Shown one piece after another: positions 28,601 to 37,968 of a DNA stretch of 64,000 nt (within the stretch, counting starts at the first letter, position 1; each line of letters opens with the position of its first letter). This DNA is from Flammeovirga sp. OC4. Its GTDB lineage: Bacteria; Bacteroidota; Bacteroidia; Cytophagales; Flammeovirgaceae. The stretch covers positions 1 to 64,000 of the forward strand of contig NZ_JTAM01000030.1 of assembly GCF_000812565.1 (NCBI RefSeq). Reading direction: 5' to 3'. The position numbers were made by a program, and so were the translations under genes. The notes beneath the pieces were generated by a model. The model saw only the letters and a program-made list of their open reading frames with translations, was not told the origin of the DNA and ran no database searches.

Positions 28601-29720
28601 CACTTTTAGAGGTTGCAAACCAAATATTTCCTTCTTGATCCTCTGTAAACTTATTAATGGTAGTTCCCATCTCTAATAGCGTTTCAGAAAATGGTAAAGC
28701 GTTGATCAAAAATGCATCGTCACCCATTGATATTTTATCGATACCGTTTTGTGTACCTAGCCAGATCGTATTGTTCTTATCTTTAAAAACTTGATGTACA
28801 ATGTCGTCTGAAATAGAATAGTGGTTGACATAATTTGCAAAAAACCTTTCGAATTGTTGACTTTCAATATCAAAAATATTGAGTCCATTTCCGGTACCCA
28901 CCCAAACTTGATGCTCATTGACTTTGCACAATGATTTGATGACGTCATTACTTAAAGAATTGGAATCTTTTGAATGATGAAATTTCTTGAATGTTCCTTT
29001 TACTCGATCAAAAAGTGCCAACCCAGTTTCTGTACCCACTAACAGTTGTTGATCTTCCTTTTCATTTTCAAAGGGGATGATCGCTAGAATCAAGTTATTT
29101 TTTTTATAAACTTCATTTTGATCCTGTATTCTGTAGTTCGTAAACTTTTCCTTTTTTCGGTCAAAAAGATTCAGCTTATCCTGTGTACCTAACCAAATAT
29201 TCTGTTGGCTATCTTCATAAATAGTCCTTACCACATTGCTACTCAACCCTTTTTCAAGACCTTCTATTTTTTGAAAATGTTGTGCTTTTTCAGTGTCTAT
29301 ATCAATAATACAAAAGCCCTTGCTTGTGCCCAAAAGTACCTCATTATTAGAAGAAATACGTAAACAGTAGCTTACAAATTTTTCAAAAGGGAGTGTTACT
29401 TGTTTTTGTTCTTCCGTATGAATATTGTATTTGAATAGCCCTTTGCTAAAAGTGGCAATCCATAGGTTTCCTTTTCCATCATAAACAAGGTCATAAACGT
29501 TGCTATGATTTACTTGCTCGAAGTTATAACCATCAAAGCGGAATAGTCCTTTCTTAGTACCAAACCAAAGAAATCCCTTTTCATCTTCTGCAAAAGTATT
29601 AATGGCTTTTGAAGTGATATAATTTGGAAGGGAAACATGAGAAAACTCCAAATGTCTTTGACGTGCATTTATACTTAACGGAAGGATTAGGAGTAAAAAG
29701 AGGATAAAGTTTTTCATCAT
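25677..29720 (-). CDS. Hybrid two-component system sensor/regulator (HTCS-1)
   Basis: 1347 residues holding a whole signalling pathway. A signal peptide (to about residue 20) leads into a periplasmic double seven-bladed propeller (about 25-690, repeats such as WFGTKKGLFRFDG and WVGTGNGLNIFD). Then come a Y_Y_Y domain (about 700-790), one membrane helix (ATWWAKIGYFILFCILFYVA), a histidine kinase (SHELRTPLTL, phospho-His near 833; NALKYTP, DSGIGIP and GTGIGLSL ATP motifs), an acidic Glu-rich linker, a receiver (LLIIDDDADML; phospho-Asp near 1142 in IISDWMMPEMNG) and an AraC-type helix-turn-helix (about 1245-1340). HTCS proteins bind oligosaccharides in the periplasm and activate the neighbouring polysaccharide genes; this one lies next to the SusC/D operon. 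The start could be either of two adjacent Met codons. Confidence 0.95.
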   Translation of the reverse strand: MMKNFILFLLLILPLSINARQRHLEFSHVSLPNYITSKAINTFAEDEKGFLWFGTKKGLFRFDGYNFEQVNHSNVYDLVYDGKGNLWIATFSKGLFKYNIHTEEQKQVTLPFEKFVSYCLRISSNNEVLLGTSKGFCIIDIDTEKAQHFQKIEGLEKGLSSNVVRTIYEDSQQNIWLGTQDKLNLFDRKKEKFTNYRIQDQNEVYKKNNLILAIIPFENEKEDQQLLVGTETGLALFDRVKGTFKKFHHSKDSNSLSNDVIKSLCKVNEHQVWVGTGNGLNIFDIESQQFERFFANYVNHYSISDDIVHQVFKDKNNTIWLGTQNGIDKISMGDDAFLINALPFSETLLEMGTTINKFTEDQEGNIWFATSKSGLIKYDKKSDRYVHFTVPQILHSDVKDVLVDHKNNVWIVTLGGLNVLEHKTNKIYSYIADKGNDKAFSTNYLLKLTQNADGDIWIASMKGLYKVINAGNHQLTFKNFKHNEENKNSISGNFVSDFEFDQKGNLWVKTGNGLDYFNLATGSISHIEKPQGIKSNYINHFTLSGDKSLWIAYGKKIFKYDLQNKSYELVVTEKSQIKNFLIVDHQIWYTTATRLFQFDLASKTKKIFSSQLTGIKSYTKTSMYLMGERILLGGENGYLTFDPKEVKLEPISSSITLTSLAILNKKVKQNKEINGRILLDKPLDEMESVTLSHEENSFTISFSSLDFREDNALQYKVILEGLEDDWQVLDGDRNSVSYIKVKPGTYVFKAIVSDTFGKFHDDFTQLEIVIDPPLWATWWAKIGYFILFCILFYVAHRVTVSNIHFQNQFELEKIKRAQDDEVHQMKLKFFTNVSHELRTPLTLITSPLEELQAIEDDRQKQKLLNIINRNTKRLSRLVNQVLDLRKIDQGGEKLALSNNDMVKLARNIVHDFMDATLQRSINLNFYTSEKESNFMFDFEKIEKVINNLLTNALKYTPDNGEIKVKIDHVNAKHPENLVSTQLCQRITISDSGIGIPKEVQDQIFERFVNIKMENFIGQPGTGIGLSLVNDYVKMHHGWIDMSSEEGKGTEFVVYLPMEAVQVEEETKLEVAEEELVSEEVETKEEKSEGETLSKLLIIDDDADMLSFLEHCFASDYQVITAVNGKEGWDKAKKQMPDLIISDWMMPEMNGIDLCNKLKGNILTNHIPVIILTAKGGMENKMEGIEKGADDYISKPFNVEYLRVRVQNIIQQRVKLFDKIKREFGSKEEEDKMPTFEQKFLNEIIAEIEKNIDNSEFNVKALGECIGMGQTNLYRKVKAMTGMTVNELIRTVRLKKAEQLLKQGEYNVTDVMYMVGFTHRSYFSRSFKDMFGISPKQFTKHNTTEASL

Positions 29721-30579
29721 ACTTAGTTCATTTGAATGTGAAAAAAGTGTGCCTTACAAAAAAGTGTAGCGATTTATTAGAAGTCAGATTAAAAAATATC
29801 AAAATAGTATTTAAAACACCTAAAGTTAGAATTGTATACTAATATTCACAATGTTATAAGCTTGCAAATTAAAATTATTCATAATTTAATTCCCTGTCTT
29901 GATCAGGTTATTAAAATAATAGTAAACTTTCAGACTCAACCTAATATCCTTAAAGTGCTTCTTTACCTAAAATACTCTTTTAAAGTAATCTCCTCTCAAG
30001 AGTAAAAGAATTGAATACTATCCATTTCATTTCAGTAAAATCTAATATCTAAACACAAGTTAATACACTCCTTTAAAAACAATGATCATGTAAATCTCTA
30101 TTACTAATCATTTTTAACACTACTAATTTGTGTCATTTTTTTACTGTTATGTGCTAATTTTTATCACACTAAAAAAAATACAAAACAATGATTTACTGAA
30201 ACTTAACAACATTTCATTCATTTACTCTAAAAAGGAGTGAAATAAAATAGTATTTAAAAAAGGCACATTTTACCACACATTCAAATTGACACTTTAGTTA
30301 CATACATCTTATCATGTTAGTTTAAAATAAAATTATATCATCACCATTCTTCCTTTTGCTATAGGTTTGTTGTATCAAATAAAATCAGGGCTTTAATCTT
30401 ATTTTTAGTTATTCTGACGGAGTAGTTTCTACTTCGTTTTCTAATCGATGATCAAAAGACAATTTCAGAAAACAGTAACTTCATATCATTAAAAAGTAAT
30501 TTTAAGTATACCCTACTCGATTTTTGAGTGGGGTATTTTTTTTAGGACAAGCCAAATTGAGAGAACCACAAGATATTTT
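29721..30579. other. Long AT-rich intergenic region upstream of HTCS-1
   Basis: About 860 bases upstream of HTCS-1 with very low GC. I see no gene, no tRNA and no clear promoter box; the HTCS-1 promoter must lie in the part near 29721. The 64-codon frame at 30502-30696 runs into the palindromic repeat and is not believed. Confidence 0.4.
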
Positions 30580-30736
30580 TATATCGCAAGTGTTAAGCCG
30601 ATAGGCGCCACTTGTGATTACATATTGGCGAAGTCTCCTGACTTCGAGATGAATGAAGATGTGGTATTTATATTCGAAGTCAGGAGACTTCGCCAAAAAT
30701 CAGTTCCAAGTGACGCTAGCGCTTAACACTTGAAAC
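30580..30736. repeat. Composite palindromic repeat, copy 2 (family P1)
   Basis: Inverted counterpart of 1843-1990. Hairpin CAAGTG/CACTTG at 30587-30614; a perfect 23-bp inverted repeat (30625-30647 with 30674-30696) containing AGTCTCCTGACT; second hairpin CAAGTG/CACTTG at 30707-30732. Order, spacing and flanking bases agree with copy 1 read on the other strand, so both derive from one element. Confidence 0.85.
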
Positions 30737-30799
30737 ATAGTAGGAATTTGTAATATCAAACACATTATAAACTTTGTTTTTTTAATATTTAAGCTGTTA

Positions 30800-30866
30800 G
30801 AAATCGGGAGATTTCACGTGACTTTTTTGGTACAAATGACGATAGCACTTAACATCTGCACCAGTG
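30800..30866. repeat. Degenerate P1 palindromes
   Basis: GAAATC/GATTTC hairpin at about 30800-30815, and a decayed CAAATG...CATCTG hairpin near 30835-30860 that keeps GATAGC and TTAA in its loop. Weak but of the same family. Confidence 0.45.
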
Positions 30867-30921
30867 GAATAACTATCAATTTGGTTTTGTCCGGACTTGA
30901 AAGGAAAAATAAAATGACCGA

Positions 30922-30964
30922 AATAAAAAAGTCTCCTAATTTCACGAAAAATCAGGAGACTTTA
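30922..30964 (-). terminator. Terminator of the 1875-residue protein gene
   Basis: 15-bp stem (30929-30943 with 30950-30964, one mismatch) followed by a T run on the minus strand, 24 bases after the stop. The stem carries the same AGTCTCCT/AGGAGACT core as the P1 repeats. Confidence 0.75.
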
Positions 30965-30987
30965 AATAATGCATAGGGTTTATATTT

Positions 30988-33900
30988 TTATCGTTTCAAT
31001 ACTTTCTTATTGATCACTCGTCCTCCTTCTAGGAAGATTTTTAATGTATAAATATCTATTGAAAGAGGTGTCATACAGATTTTTTCAGTAAAGTGAGTAC
31101 TTTCTTTTTGAATAAGCTTACGTCCCAAATTATCATACAATTCCAATTTCTGAATTCGTTTTGGTGCTTCAATGTATAGATGACATGAAGCAGGGTTAGG
31201 ATATAATCGAACATCCACTTCCTCCGTTGAGGTTACAGTATTCAATACTCTACTGTTACTTGAAGTACCATTGATATTTTCAATTCTTATCCATCCCACC
31301 TCTTCAAAAGGGTGATCGATTTCCTCATCTTTTGACTGTTCTTCCTCTACCATAAATTCAACGCTGTTGTCCGATAGATTTCGGAAACGTAACCCTGAGG
31401 TATTTGAACCATTGCGTGTTTGCATATTGGCTAATAGACCAGTGTTTGTATAGCTTGAGGCGAAGTTTTGTTGATACCAAACTTCATCAACCACTGTACT
31501 CGTACTTCCCACATGCAACGTTTGACTGTTGAGGGTGCCCATTCCTTTTGAAAGGACCACATAATGCAATACTTCTACAGCATGTACTTGATCTGCAGCT
31601 TCCTCTTCTCGCATTCTAATATTAAAATCGGTTGTGTTTACATCTTTGATTTGGAGCGTCGTTGCGTTGGCTTCATTGTCTGTTACCTGAACGGCAAGCA
31701 CAATAGGCGTATCAGAGTATGTACTTTCCATGGTCTTTTTCACCCAAGTCATCTTTCCTGTTAAGCTTCCTGCTTCTGCAATCACCCCACCAAAATCGTG
31801 CGTTCCTTCTTCTAAGGCTAGGTAATACACCACTTCAGGTTTCGTATGAACGCCGTCCAGATAATCCCATTCGTCTACTTGTATTTCAAAACCATATTTA
31901 CTTACATTCCTAATTCTTGGAATTGAAGGTGCCGATCCATTGGCACTTAAAGGTCCTGCCACTACAATTGGTGCTGCTGAAAAAGGCACATCAAAAGTAA
32001 CTGTGGTCCAATCAGACGCTGACAATTGAGTAATTTCTACCTCTCCAAATTGAGGAGCATTCGTTGGCGTGGATAGTACCGTAACTGAAACCGTGATTTC
32101 TCTTGATTGTACACAATCGTCTTCCACAATTTTCAATTTCCAGTCGCCATTGTAATCGTCATCAAGTAATGCCCACCAAGATGGATTTACATTTTGATCC
32201 AATTCTTCTCCATTTGGTGAAATCCATTGATAATTGGAAGAGATGATATCATTGGGCAACAATTCAATTTCGTCACCTTCATGTAAAAAGATTTGATTCC
32301 CATTTTGAACAACTCCCTGGTTCACTCTGTAGTTCACTGTTGTAATTGCAGCATACGACGCATCAATAGAGCTTAATTCGACTTGACTACTTTGTTCATC
32401 AGAATAAGTAGGTCTGAATATAAAATTACCAAAATCACTCTCATTATTGATCGAATAGTTTAGCGTATTCGAAGGGTTATACCATTGAACATACTCTGAA
32501 TTTGGAGCCTCTACCAACATCTCAAAAGGAGAGTGATCTCTGAATTTATTTTGGTTAGAAAGTGCTTTTTCCAATCCCCATTTATGGGCCAAATATCCTT
32601 CTACTAAAGCCTTTTCATTTTCATTAAGCTTACGATCCAAAATGATCACTTCGGCGATCATACCTTTATGATACCTTGTTTGATTGGTATTATAACTGAT
32701 TTGCCCCAATAATAAGTCTTCTCCATTGTATAATTTATCTGTTGCATTGAGCGGTAATGTAGTTTCAGATATTCCATTTAAGAATAAATCCATCTGTCCT
32801 TCAGACTTTTGAATGGTACTGATACAACTTATTGGTAATGCATTTGCGGCTCCAGAGATGGTTGATTCTCCAGCGGCAATAGCCATTTTTCCAGTGTCAG
32901 ATACTCTAAAAAACATTCCATCTCCGGTGGTTGCATTTTTATTTCCTAGTGTATTACTCCATACGTCAATCGGAGATAACTGATGCACCATAAAAATAGT
33001 CCAATCTTCATCTAAAAAAGCTGTTTCGTTGGCGTCCAGTAGCTTTAATAAGGAGCCGGATTCTTTTCCGAATTCCAAAGCAGGTAAATCATTTAATCCA
33101 TTGGATACATACAAAGGGGCAAGTGTTTCATTATCTATTGTTGCCGCTCCGCTTTGGTTACTCAAATCTTCCCATTCCAATACTTTTTCACCCTCTGTTT
33201 TATTCGTGATTTTTGTAGCGTCTAACCATAAAATCGGGTCAATGGCTAACTGCAATTTAAAACTAACTTCATCCCCTACGCATCCATCCAAAGTGGTACG
33301 TTGCTCCCATTCTTCGCCATTGAGTTGTGATAGAATGAGAATATCTCCCGGAACGGCAATCGTTGCCGAAGCTTCATCTGAGTCTGTACAAGTCGAATTA
33401 CTAATCATGGTCACTTCTACAATATCGCCAGCTTCAAAATCAGAAGTATATAATTTATCTGAGTTGTTGTTCACCACTTCCCCGTTCACTTTCCAAGTGT
33501 ACACCGGAGCATCACCACCACTTGCAGGTGTTGCGTGAATATATTCAATATTACTATACAATTGTGCATTAGGGCTTAAACTCAATTGCACAGATGGAGA
33601 AATATCAAAATCCCAATTAATGTTAGGCCAAGCCTCACTACTCCAAGCAATCAATTCTTCAATGATTTCACATTTCACCCCAAATTTTATAGACTCTTGA
33701 ATGACCCAGTACATATGATCGGCCCAAAGTGGTTCTTCAAGTGCATCAACATCATCTGAACTTGAAGCAAAAATTTCATCATTAGACAAGGTCACATCTA
33801 CGACTGTAGATTTCTCGATAGGATCTAACTCATTGGAGCCATTCATTCCCTCTTCCCAACGCGTCCACTCTGAAATACTATGCTTTCTCACGGCCTTTAG

Positions 33901-36615
33901 GAACTCTTCCATCAATGCATCCAATACCCATTTTGTCATGCCTGGCTCAATTTCATCTAATAGTTTAGGCCATTCACCAGGTGCAAAACCATGGAAATTA
34001 TTGGATCCGCCATCTCCTTCTTTTCCAAAGAAATACCACGGTCCTTGTACTCTTATTCTAAAGCCCATGCCATCGTTGGGGTTCAAATCTCCAGACCACG
34101 TTTTCGTTTTATACATCGTACCGATTCCATGATAATAGCGAAGTGGATGTGTGATGTTGGATGAATAAGAACTTGCTAAAATAAACTGAGGGTGATAATT
34201 ATAATCTACTGGGCCGTTCCACCACTGATAACCTTCACCACCTGCTAGGATACCTTGAAGGTGATACCAAACCGAAGACTCATATTGACCAGTAGATTTT
34301 GGTTGGCCGTCAAACGTCTGACAATCTCCATCGAGACACCCAGTAATGTGTGCGGGAACTTCGAATACGTGCTTTGATAAACCATGAAACCATTGTCTAC
34401 CCGACGGTAAATCTGCATTGTTGATATAGTCCGGAGCTTGATCTTGAAGATTAAATTCCTGCATAATTTCAAAGTTTTTTACCGCCATCAACCTTGCTAA
34501 ACTTGTTGCCGCAAACTCCTGCGGTACATCATCATCCAATGCATCTAAGCCATTACCTTGGGTTGATCGCCAATGCTTTGTCTGTCCACCACCTTGTGAT
34601 TGGAAAAAACGGAAATTATAGCGAAAAACTTCATGAGCGTACCTCAAATCAGCTAACTGCTCTTCAGTAATTGCACTCATATCAATTGTAATACCATCTG
34701 CTTTTTTAGGTAATTCATTAATTTTATCTCTGATGATTTCGATTCCCTTTTCTGGGTTCAGTAAACTCTCTTGTCCATTTTTATAAGGCGTTCTGTCGTT
34801 GTAAGTATCTTCATATAAAGTCCCTTTTGTAAACGCATCTTTGGGGTGAATCATTGGGAGCCAATGTTTCCAGTCAGGAAATTGAATGGCCAAGGGTAAA
34901 GTGGTGCGATCCTCTCCTTTATCCTGATCAAAATAATCTTTTACCGTTTCGGCATTCACACCATTAGGGAACATATGCGGCAACATATCTTCATCCTTTT
35001 CCAAAACAGCATCTAAACCTGCACCTGCCGCCCAGTAGTCAATCGATTTCCCTTTTAATTCAGGCCCCGGTTGATAAGGTGGGTTCCAAGGTCTACCATG
35101 ACGATTTATATTCTCGTGTTTTCCTGATAACGAACGTATGTAACTTGCAATTTTACGTGCTTGTTCATCATTCAAATCATGGAACTTTGATCTTTCAATA
35201 ATGGACTTATTAGAATACGAAAACAGTTCTAAATCCCTACCGTCTTGTGCGTGACAATCGGCACAAGTGGCGTTCATTGGAATATGTGCTTTCAATTTAT
35301 AACCGTACCAAAAACCTTCTGTTCCTTCTTCTAAATAATTAGACCATAGCTTTGCATTTCTCCACAAGTCCTCTCCTTCAGCGATTGATGCATTGTCAGT
35401 ATAAGGAGAAACCCACAAGTTTGGATCATCATTATAAAAATAATTGTCAGGCAAAAGAGGTTCATCATTCTCATTTAAGAGGTTAAAACGAACGACTCTA
35501 TAACCATTGGAAATGGCATCTGAGTGATTAAAACGAAATGAGATGGTATTTGTACCTGACTGAATGTCTGAGGTTGGATAGGAAAAACGAATGGTATTGT
35601 ATCCTCCATGTTGCATACCTCCCCTCGCCTTTTCTTGTTCTTGCATTTCTACTGATCCATGATTAATATCTTTCCAGCTTCCATTATTGATTTTGATGGA
35701 AACCTTATTTTCATAACTTAAATTATTGATCTGAAACCATACCTTTTTTGTATTAGAGGCTTTTGTGTCTCCTAAAATAAAAGTTCTGGTCTCCACCACT
35801 CCTTCTGCCCCCAATACTTCCACTGGTAAAGTAAATCCCTGCCACAAATCATGCATTGCTGCATATTCCGCTTTGAATTTGGCATTAGAAAGTGCTTCAC
35901 TATAAATTTTTACATCACCGATAATACCTTTAAAATAGCGATTACCGTTAGAGTTAGAACCCAATGTGAGATCTGCTATATTAAAATTAGCAGGTGCTAC
36001 GTCATAATTATGCTTCAGCTTGTTTTGCGAATCCCAAAAAGAAAGTTCTCCTTTAGTTGCATTATAATTAACGGCCACTACAATAGACTGACCACCCCTT
36101 GCCTTCGCTCCTGGAATTTTTGCATTCAAAGTACCCAAATAGACTTGGTACTCACCGTCATCAGCATATCGAATACCGAAACCACCATTGTCTGTATTGG
36201 AATGATTGCCAATCAAATCGCTCCAATTGTCATGCATTTCATGAACTTGAAAAGAAAGTAGAACACTAAAGCCAGTGTGTGTGCTGGCTGCACCAGTAAA
36301 ATCAAGAAGTGAACCTGCATCTTCTTGTGATAATAAAGTCAGGCTGTTTCTTTCATTTCCAAAATCAAGTGCTGATCTCCCCGAAAAGGAAGTATTTTGA
36401 GCAGGGTAATAGACTGTACCATGCTTGGATTGTGCATGATTTTCATTGCCAGAAAGATCAATCCAATTTGTCACTGTTCCATCAGAATTTACCGTGATAC
36501 TTTCCGTATCGGAAGTACTTAAATACTGTAATGGTGTTTGTGCTTGTGCATCTATCAATAGAAAGTAAAACCACAAAGCAAGAGTTGTAGTCGTAAAGTA
36601 ATAAATGTGCTTCAT
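30988..36615 (-). CDS. Giant T9SS-exported protein with c-type heme motif and lectin-like domains
   Basis: 1875 residues. Signal peptide to about residue 25 (DAQAQ). Residues about 30-260 are a LamG/concanavalin-like domain (VTNWIDLSGNENHAQS, KGIIGDVKIYSEAL). A beta domain precedes a short cytochrome-c region with one heme motif, CADCHAQDGRD (Cys451, Cys454, His455), followed by LNDEQARKIASYIRSLSG, as in c-type cytochromes. Residues about 510-1010 are a large Trp-rich region that I cannot assign (e.g. GGGQTKHWRSTQGNG, YYHGIGTMYKTKTWSGD). A second LamG-like domain lies at about 1130-1320, H-type-lectin-like repeats at about 1500-1750 (WTTVTFDVPFSAAPIVV), and a T9SS sorting domain at the end (VRLYPNPASCHLYIE to NKKVLKR). 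It would be a surface redox-linked or heme-assisted polysaccharide-acting protein. The function is inference. It has its own terminator and lies between HTCS-1 and the IS110 insertion. Confidence 0.75.
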   Translation of the reverse strand: MKHIYYFTTTTLALWFYFLLIDAQAQTPLQYLSTSDTESITVNSDGTVTNWIDLSGNENHAQSKHGTVYYPAQNTSFSGRSALDFGNERNSLTLLSQEDAGSLLDFTGAASTHTGFSVLLSFQVHEMHDNWSDLIGNHSNTDNGGFGIRYADDGEYQVYLGTLNAKIPGAKARGGQSIVVAVNYNATKGELSFWDSQNKLKHNYDVAPANFNIADLTLGSNSNGNRYFKGIIGDVKIYSEALSNAKFKAEYAAMHDLWQGFTLPVEVLGAEGVVETRTFILGDTKASNTKKVWFQINNLSYENKVSIKINNGSWKDINHGSVEMQEQEKARGGMQHGGYNTIRFSYPTSDIQSGTNTISFRFNHSDAISNGYRVVRFNLLNENDEPLLPDNYFYNDDPNLWVSPYTDNASIAEGEDLWRNAKLWSNYLEEGTEGFWYGYKLKAHIPMNATCADCHAQDGRDLELFSYSNKSIIERSKFHDLNDEQARKIASYIRSLSGKHENINRHGRPWNPPYQPGPELKGKSIDYWAAGAGLDAVLEKDEDMLPHMFPNGVNAETVKDYFDQDKGEDRTTLPLAIQFPDWKHWLPMIHPKDAFTKGTLYEDTYNDRTPYKNGQESLLNPEKGIEIIRDKINELPKKADGITIDMSAITEEQLADLRYAHEVFRYNFRFFQSQGGGQTKHWRSTQGNGLDALDDDVPQEFAATSLARLMAVKNFEIMQEFNLQDQAPDYINNADLPSGRQWFHGLSKHVFEVPAHITGCLDGDCQTFDGQPKSTGQYESSVWYHLQGILAGGEGYQWWNGPVDYNYHPQFILASSYSSNITHPLRYYHGIGTMYKTKTWSGDLNPNDGMGFRIRVQGPWYFFGKEGDGGSNNFHGFAPGEWPKLLDEIEPGMTKWVLDALMEEFLKAVRKHSISEWTRWEEGMNGSNELDPIEKSTVVDVTLSNDEIFASSSDDVDALEEPLWADHMYWVIQESIKFGVKCEIIEELIAWSSEAWPNINWDFDISPSVQLSLSPNAQLYSNIEYIHATPASGGDAPVYTWKVNGEVVNNNSDKLYTSDFEAGDIVEVTMISNSTCTDSDEASATIAVPGDILILSQLNGEEWEQRTTLDGCVGDEVSFKLQLAIDPILWLDATKITNKTEGEKVLEWEDLSNQSGAATIDNETLAPLYVSNGLNDLPALEFGKESGSLLKLLDANETAFLDEDWTIFMVHQLSPIDVWSNTLGNKNATTGDGMFFRVSDTGKMAIAAGESTISGAANALPISCISTIQKSEGQMDLFLNGISETTLPLNATDKLYNGEDLLLGQISYNTNQTRYHKGMIAEVIILDRKLNENEKALVEGYLAHKWGLEKALSNQNKFRDHSPFEMLVEAPNSEYVQWYNPSNTLNYSINNESDFGNFIFRPTYSDEQSSQVELSSIDASYAAITTVNYRVNQGVVQNGNQIFLHEGDEIELLPNDIISSNYQWISPNGEELDQNVNPSWWALLDDDYNGDWKLKIVEDDCVQSREITVSVTVLSTPTNAPQFGEVEITQLSASDWTTVTFDVPFSAAPIVVAGPLSANGSAPSIPRIRNVSKYGFEIQVDEWDYLDGVHTKPEVVYYLALEEGTHDFGGVIAEAGSLTGKMTWVKKTMESTYSDTPIVLAVQVTDNEANATTLQIKDVNTTDFNIRMREEEAADQVHAVEVLHYVVLSKGMGTLNSQTLHVGSTSTVVDEVWYQQNFASSYTNTGLLANMQTRNGSNTSGLRFRNLSDNSVEFMVEEEQSKDEEIDHPFEEVGWIRIENINGTSSNSRVLNTVTSTEEVDVRLYPNPASCHLYIEAPKRIQKLELYDNLGRKLIQKESTHFTEKICMTPLSIDIYTLKIFLEGGRVINKKVLKR

Positions 36616-36674
36616 TTCAATTATTTATAACATTAATAGTAGCTGGTAGAATAACCAAAGCAAAACTTATCACA

Positions 36675-36760
36675 TTGTAAACTAAATTATCGTCAACTTT
36701 TAATGGATCTTTTTATAAACAATTATAGGATCTACTTTCAAACTTTCTTCTTCTTCATTT
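36675..36760 (+). repeat. Left part of a MITE-like repeat interrupted by IS110
   Basis: Begins with the inverted-repeat end TTGTAAACTAAATTATCGTC and runs to CTTCTTCTTCATTT at 36760. It matches the left 86 bases of the uninterrupted copy at 58941. The rest of the copy resumes at 38198. Confidence 0.75.
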
Positions 36761-36849
36761 CTCTTATGATTAAAACAAGGGAAATTGTATTTATTTTGTA
36801 CAATTTCTTTCAAAAGAGATAATTCAATATTTACAGCGAAGGTAATTTT

Positions 36850-36912
36850 GAATTTCTATGTCAAGGGTATATAAACGCCTTCATGCTTCAGTCGCCCTTG
36901 ACATAGAAATTC
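36850..36912. repeat. Perfect 18-bp inverted repeat in the IS110 3' end
   Basis: Arms 36850-36867 and 36895-36912 are exact complements (core TCTATGTCAAGGG / CCCTTGACATAGA) around a 27-base loop. The hairpin starts 45 bases past the transposase stop. It may be a transcript end, part of an IS-encoded RNA or a recombination signal. Confidence 0.8.
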
Positions 36913-36957
36913 ATACATTGTTTTGCTGACAATTCAAGTTATTTCTCTCGAAAAAAA

Positions 36958-37968
36958 TCATGTCCAAAGGGCTTTATAATCCCTCTGATAGGCTGTGTTG
37001 TTTCTTATTACAGCAAACATAATATGGATCAGCTTAGACCGTAAATTATTAAGCACTAACATCTTTTCTTTCCCTTCTTTGATTTTTCTCTCATAATATT
37101 TTGTAAACTCCCCTTTTCCATGGTGTACTGCACTGCAGACTCCCATATGCAGATACCTTTTGATTCGCCGGTTCGACCTCTTTGAAGTTTTTCCCTTTGA
37201 ACGAATACTACTGCCTGATTGATATTCAAAAGGGGCGACTCCTACATGGGATGAAAACTCTCTTGCCGAAGGGAACTTTCTAAATCCTAAAGTAGCGATA
37301 AGTACTTCTAGTGCTATTTTGGGGCCTACACCAACGATAGAATTTAATAATTTCATTTGGTGTTTTAACTGAGGATCATTTTTGATGATTTCAGAGATAC
37401 GCTTATCTATCGCCTTCAGGTTGACCTCAAGCACCTTAAGTGTCTTATTATGCCTTTTTGAACGATCTTTATAATCTAAAGTATCTACATATTGTTTATG
37501 GTCAGTAAGTTGACCTTTAAGCATGCTCTTTTGTTTGGTGATAAGTTCTTTTTCAGAATTCAAATACTTCAGACTTACTAGGCTCTCAGAAGCCAGTTCA
37601 CATAGCTTTGCTTTGTCATCATTTCTAAAACCATAATCAGCTAATCTTTTGGCATCAAGTTTATCATTCTTGCCTCTGATTAAACCAAGGCTATAGTGTG
37701 CTTGATTGGGGCATGCAATCCATAAATTATACCCCTCTTCTACCAAAGCCCAAGTCATCGGGTTAGTATAATTACCCGTATTTTCAGCGACAATCAACAC
37801 ATCCTCTTTCTTCAAGCGATGTTCCTTAAGAAGAGTTTTAAAATTTTTAGAGATCTGTTTCTCCTCATTCAGGCATTCTCTCATTACAAAATTCGTTGAA
37901 TCCAAACGTAGAGCAATGTCTAATTTCAATTTACTAATATCGACTCCAATTATAAACTTGTAAATCAT
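36958..37968 (-). CDS. IS110-family transposase
   Basis: 336 residues. The N-terminal RuvC-like DEDD domain begins FIIGVDISKLKLDIAL, with Asp10, a Glu in IVAENTGNY and Asp residues in GKNDKLDAKRLADY. A coiled-coil linker and the C-terminal IS110/IS116/IS902 domain follow (LLNSIVGVGPKIALEVL, SHVGVAPFEYQSG, catalytic Ser region SGSSIRSKG). The length is normal and all blocks are intact, so the enzyme may be active. Members of this family are recombinases; IS621 of the family was shown to be guided by a bridge RNA encoded in the non-coding end of the element. It is read opposite to the repeat it interrupts. Confidence 0.95.
   Translation of the reverse strand: MIYKFIIGVDISKLKLDIALRLDSTNFVMRECLNEEKQISKNFKTLLKEHRLKKEDVLIVAENTGNYTNPMTWALVEEGYNLWIACPNQAHYSLGLIRGKNDKLDAKRLADYGFRNDDKAKLCELASESLVSLKYLNSEKELITKQKSMLKGQLTDHKQYVDTLDYKDRSKRHNKTLKVLEVNLKAIDKRISEIIKNDPQLKHQMKLLNSIVGVGPKIALEVLIATLGFRKFPSAREFSSHVGVAPFEYQSGSSIRSKGKTSKRSNRRIKRYLHMGVCSAVHHGKGEFTKYYERKIKEGKEKMLVLNNLRSKLIHIMFAVIRNNTAYQRDYKALWT

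Noticed and set aside
30502-30696. 64-codon minus-strand frame
   Set aside because: It runs through the long inverted repeat of the P1 composite; the translation reflects the palindrome and resembles no protein.
30587-30732. Possible CRISPR array
   Set aside because: Only two repeat pairs, and they are inverted rather than direct, with no regular spacers and no cas genes nearby.
33029-33538. 169-codon plus-strand frame
   Set aside because: Antisense shadow of the giant heme-motif gene, whose frame has clear domains.
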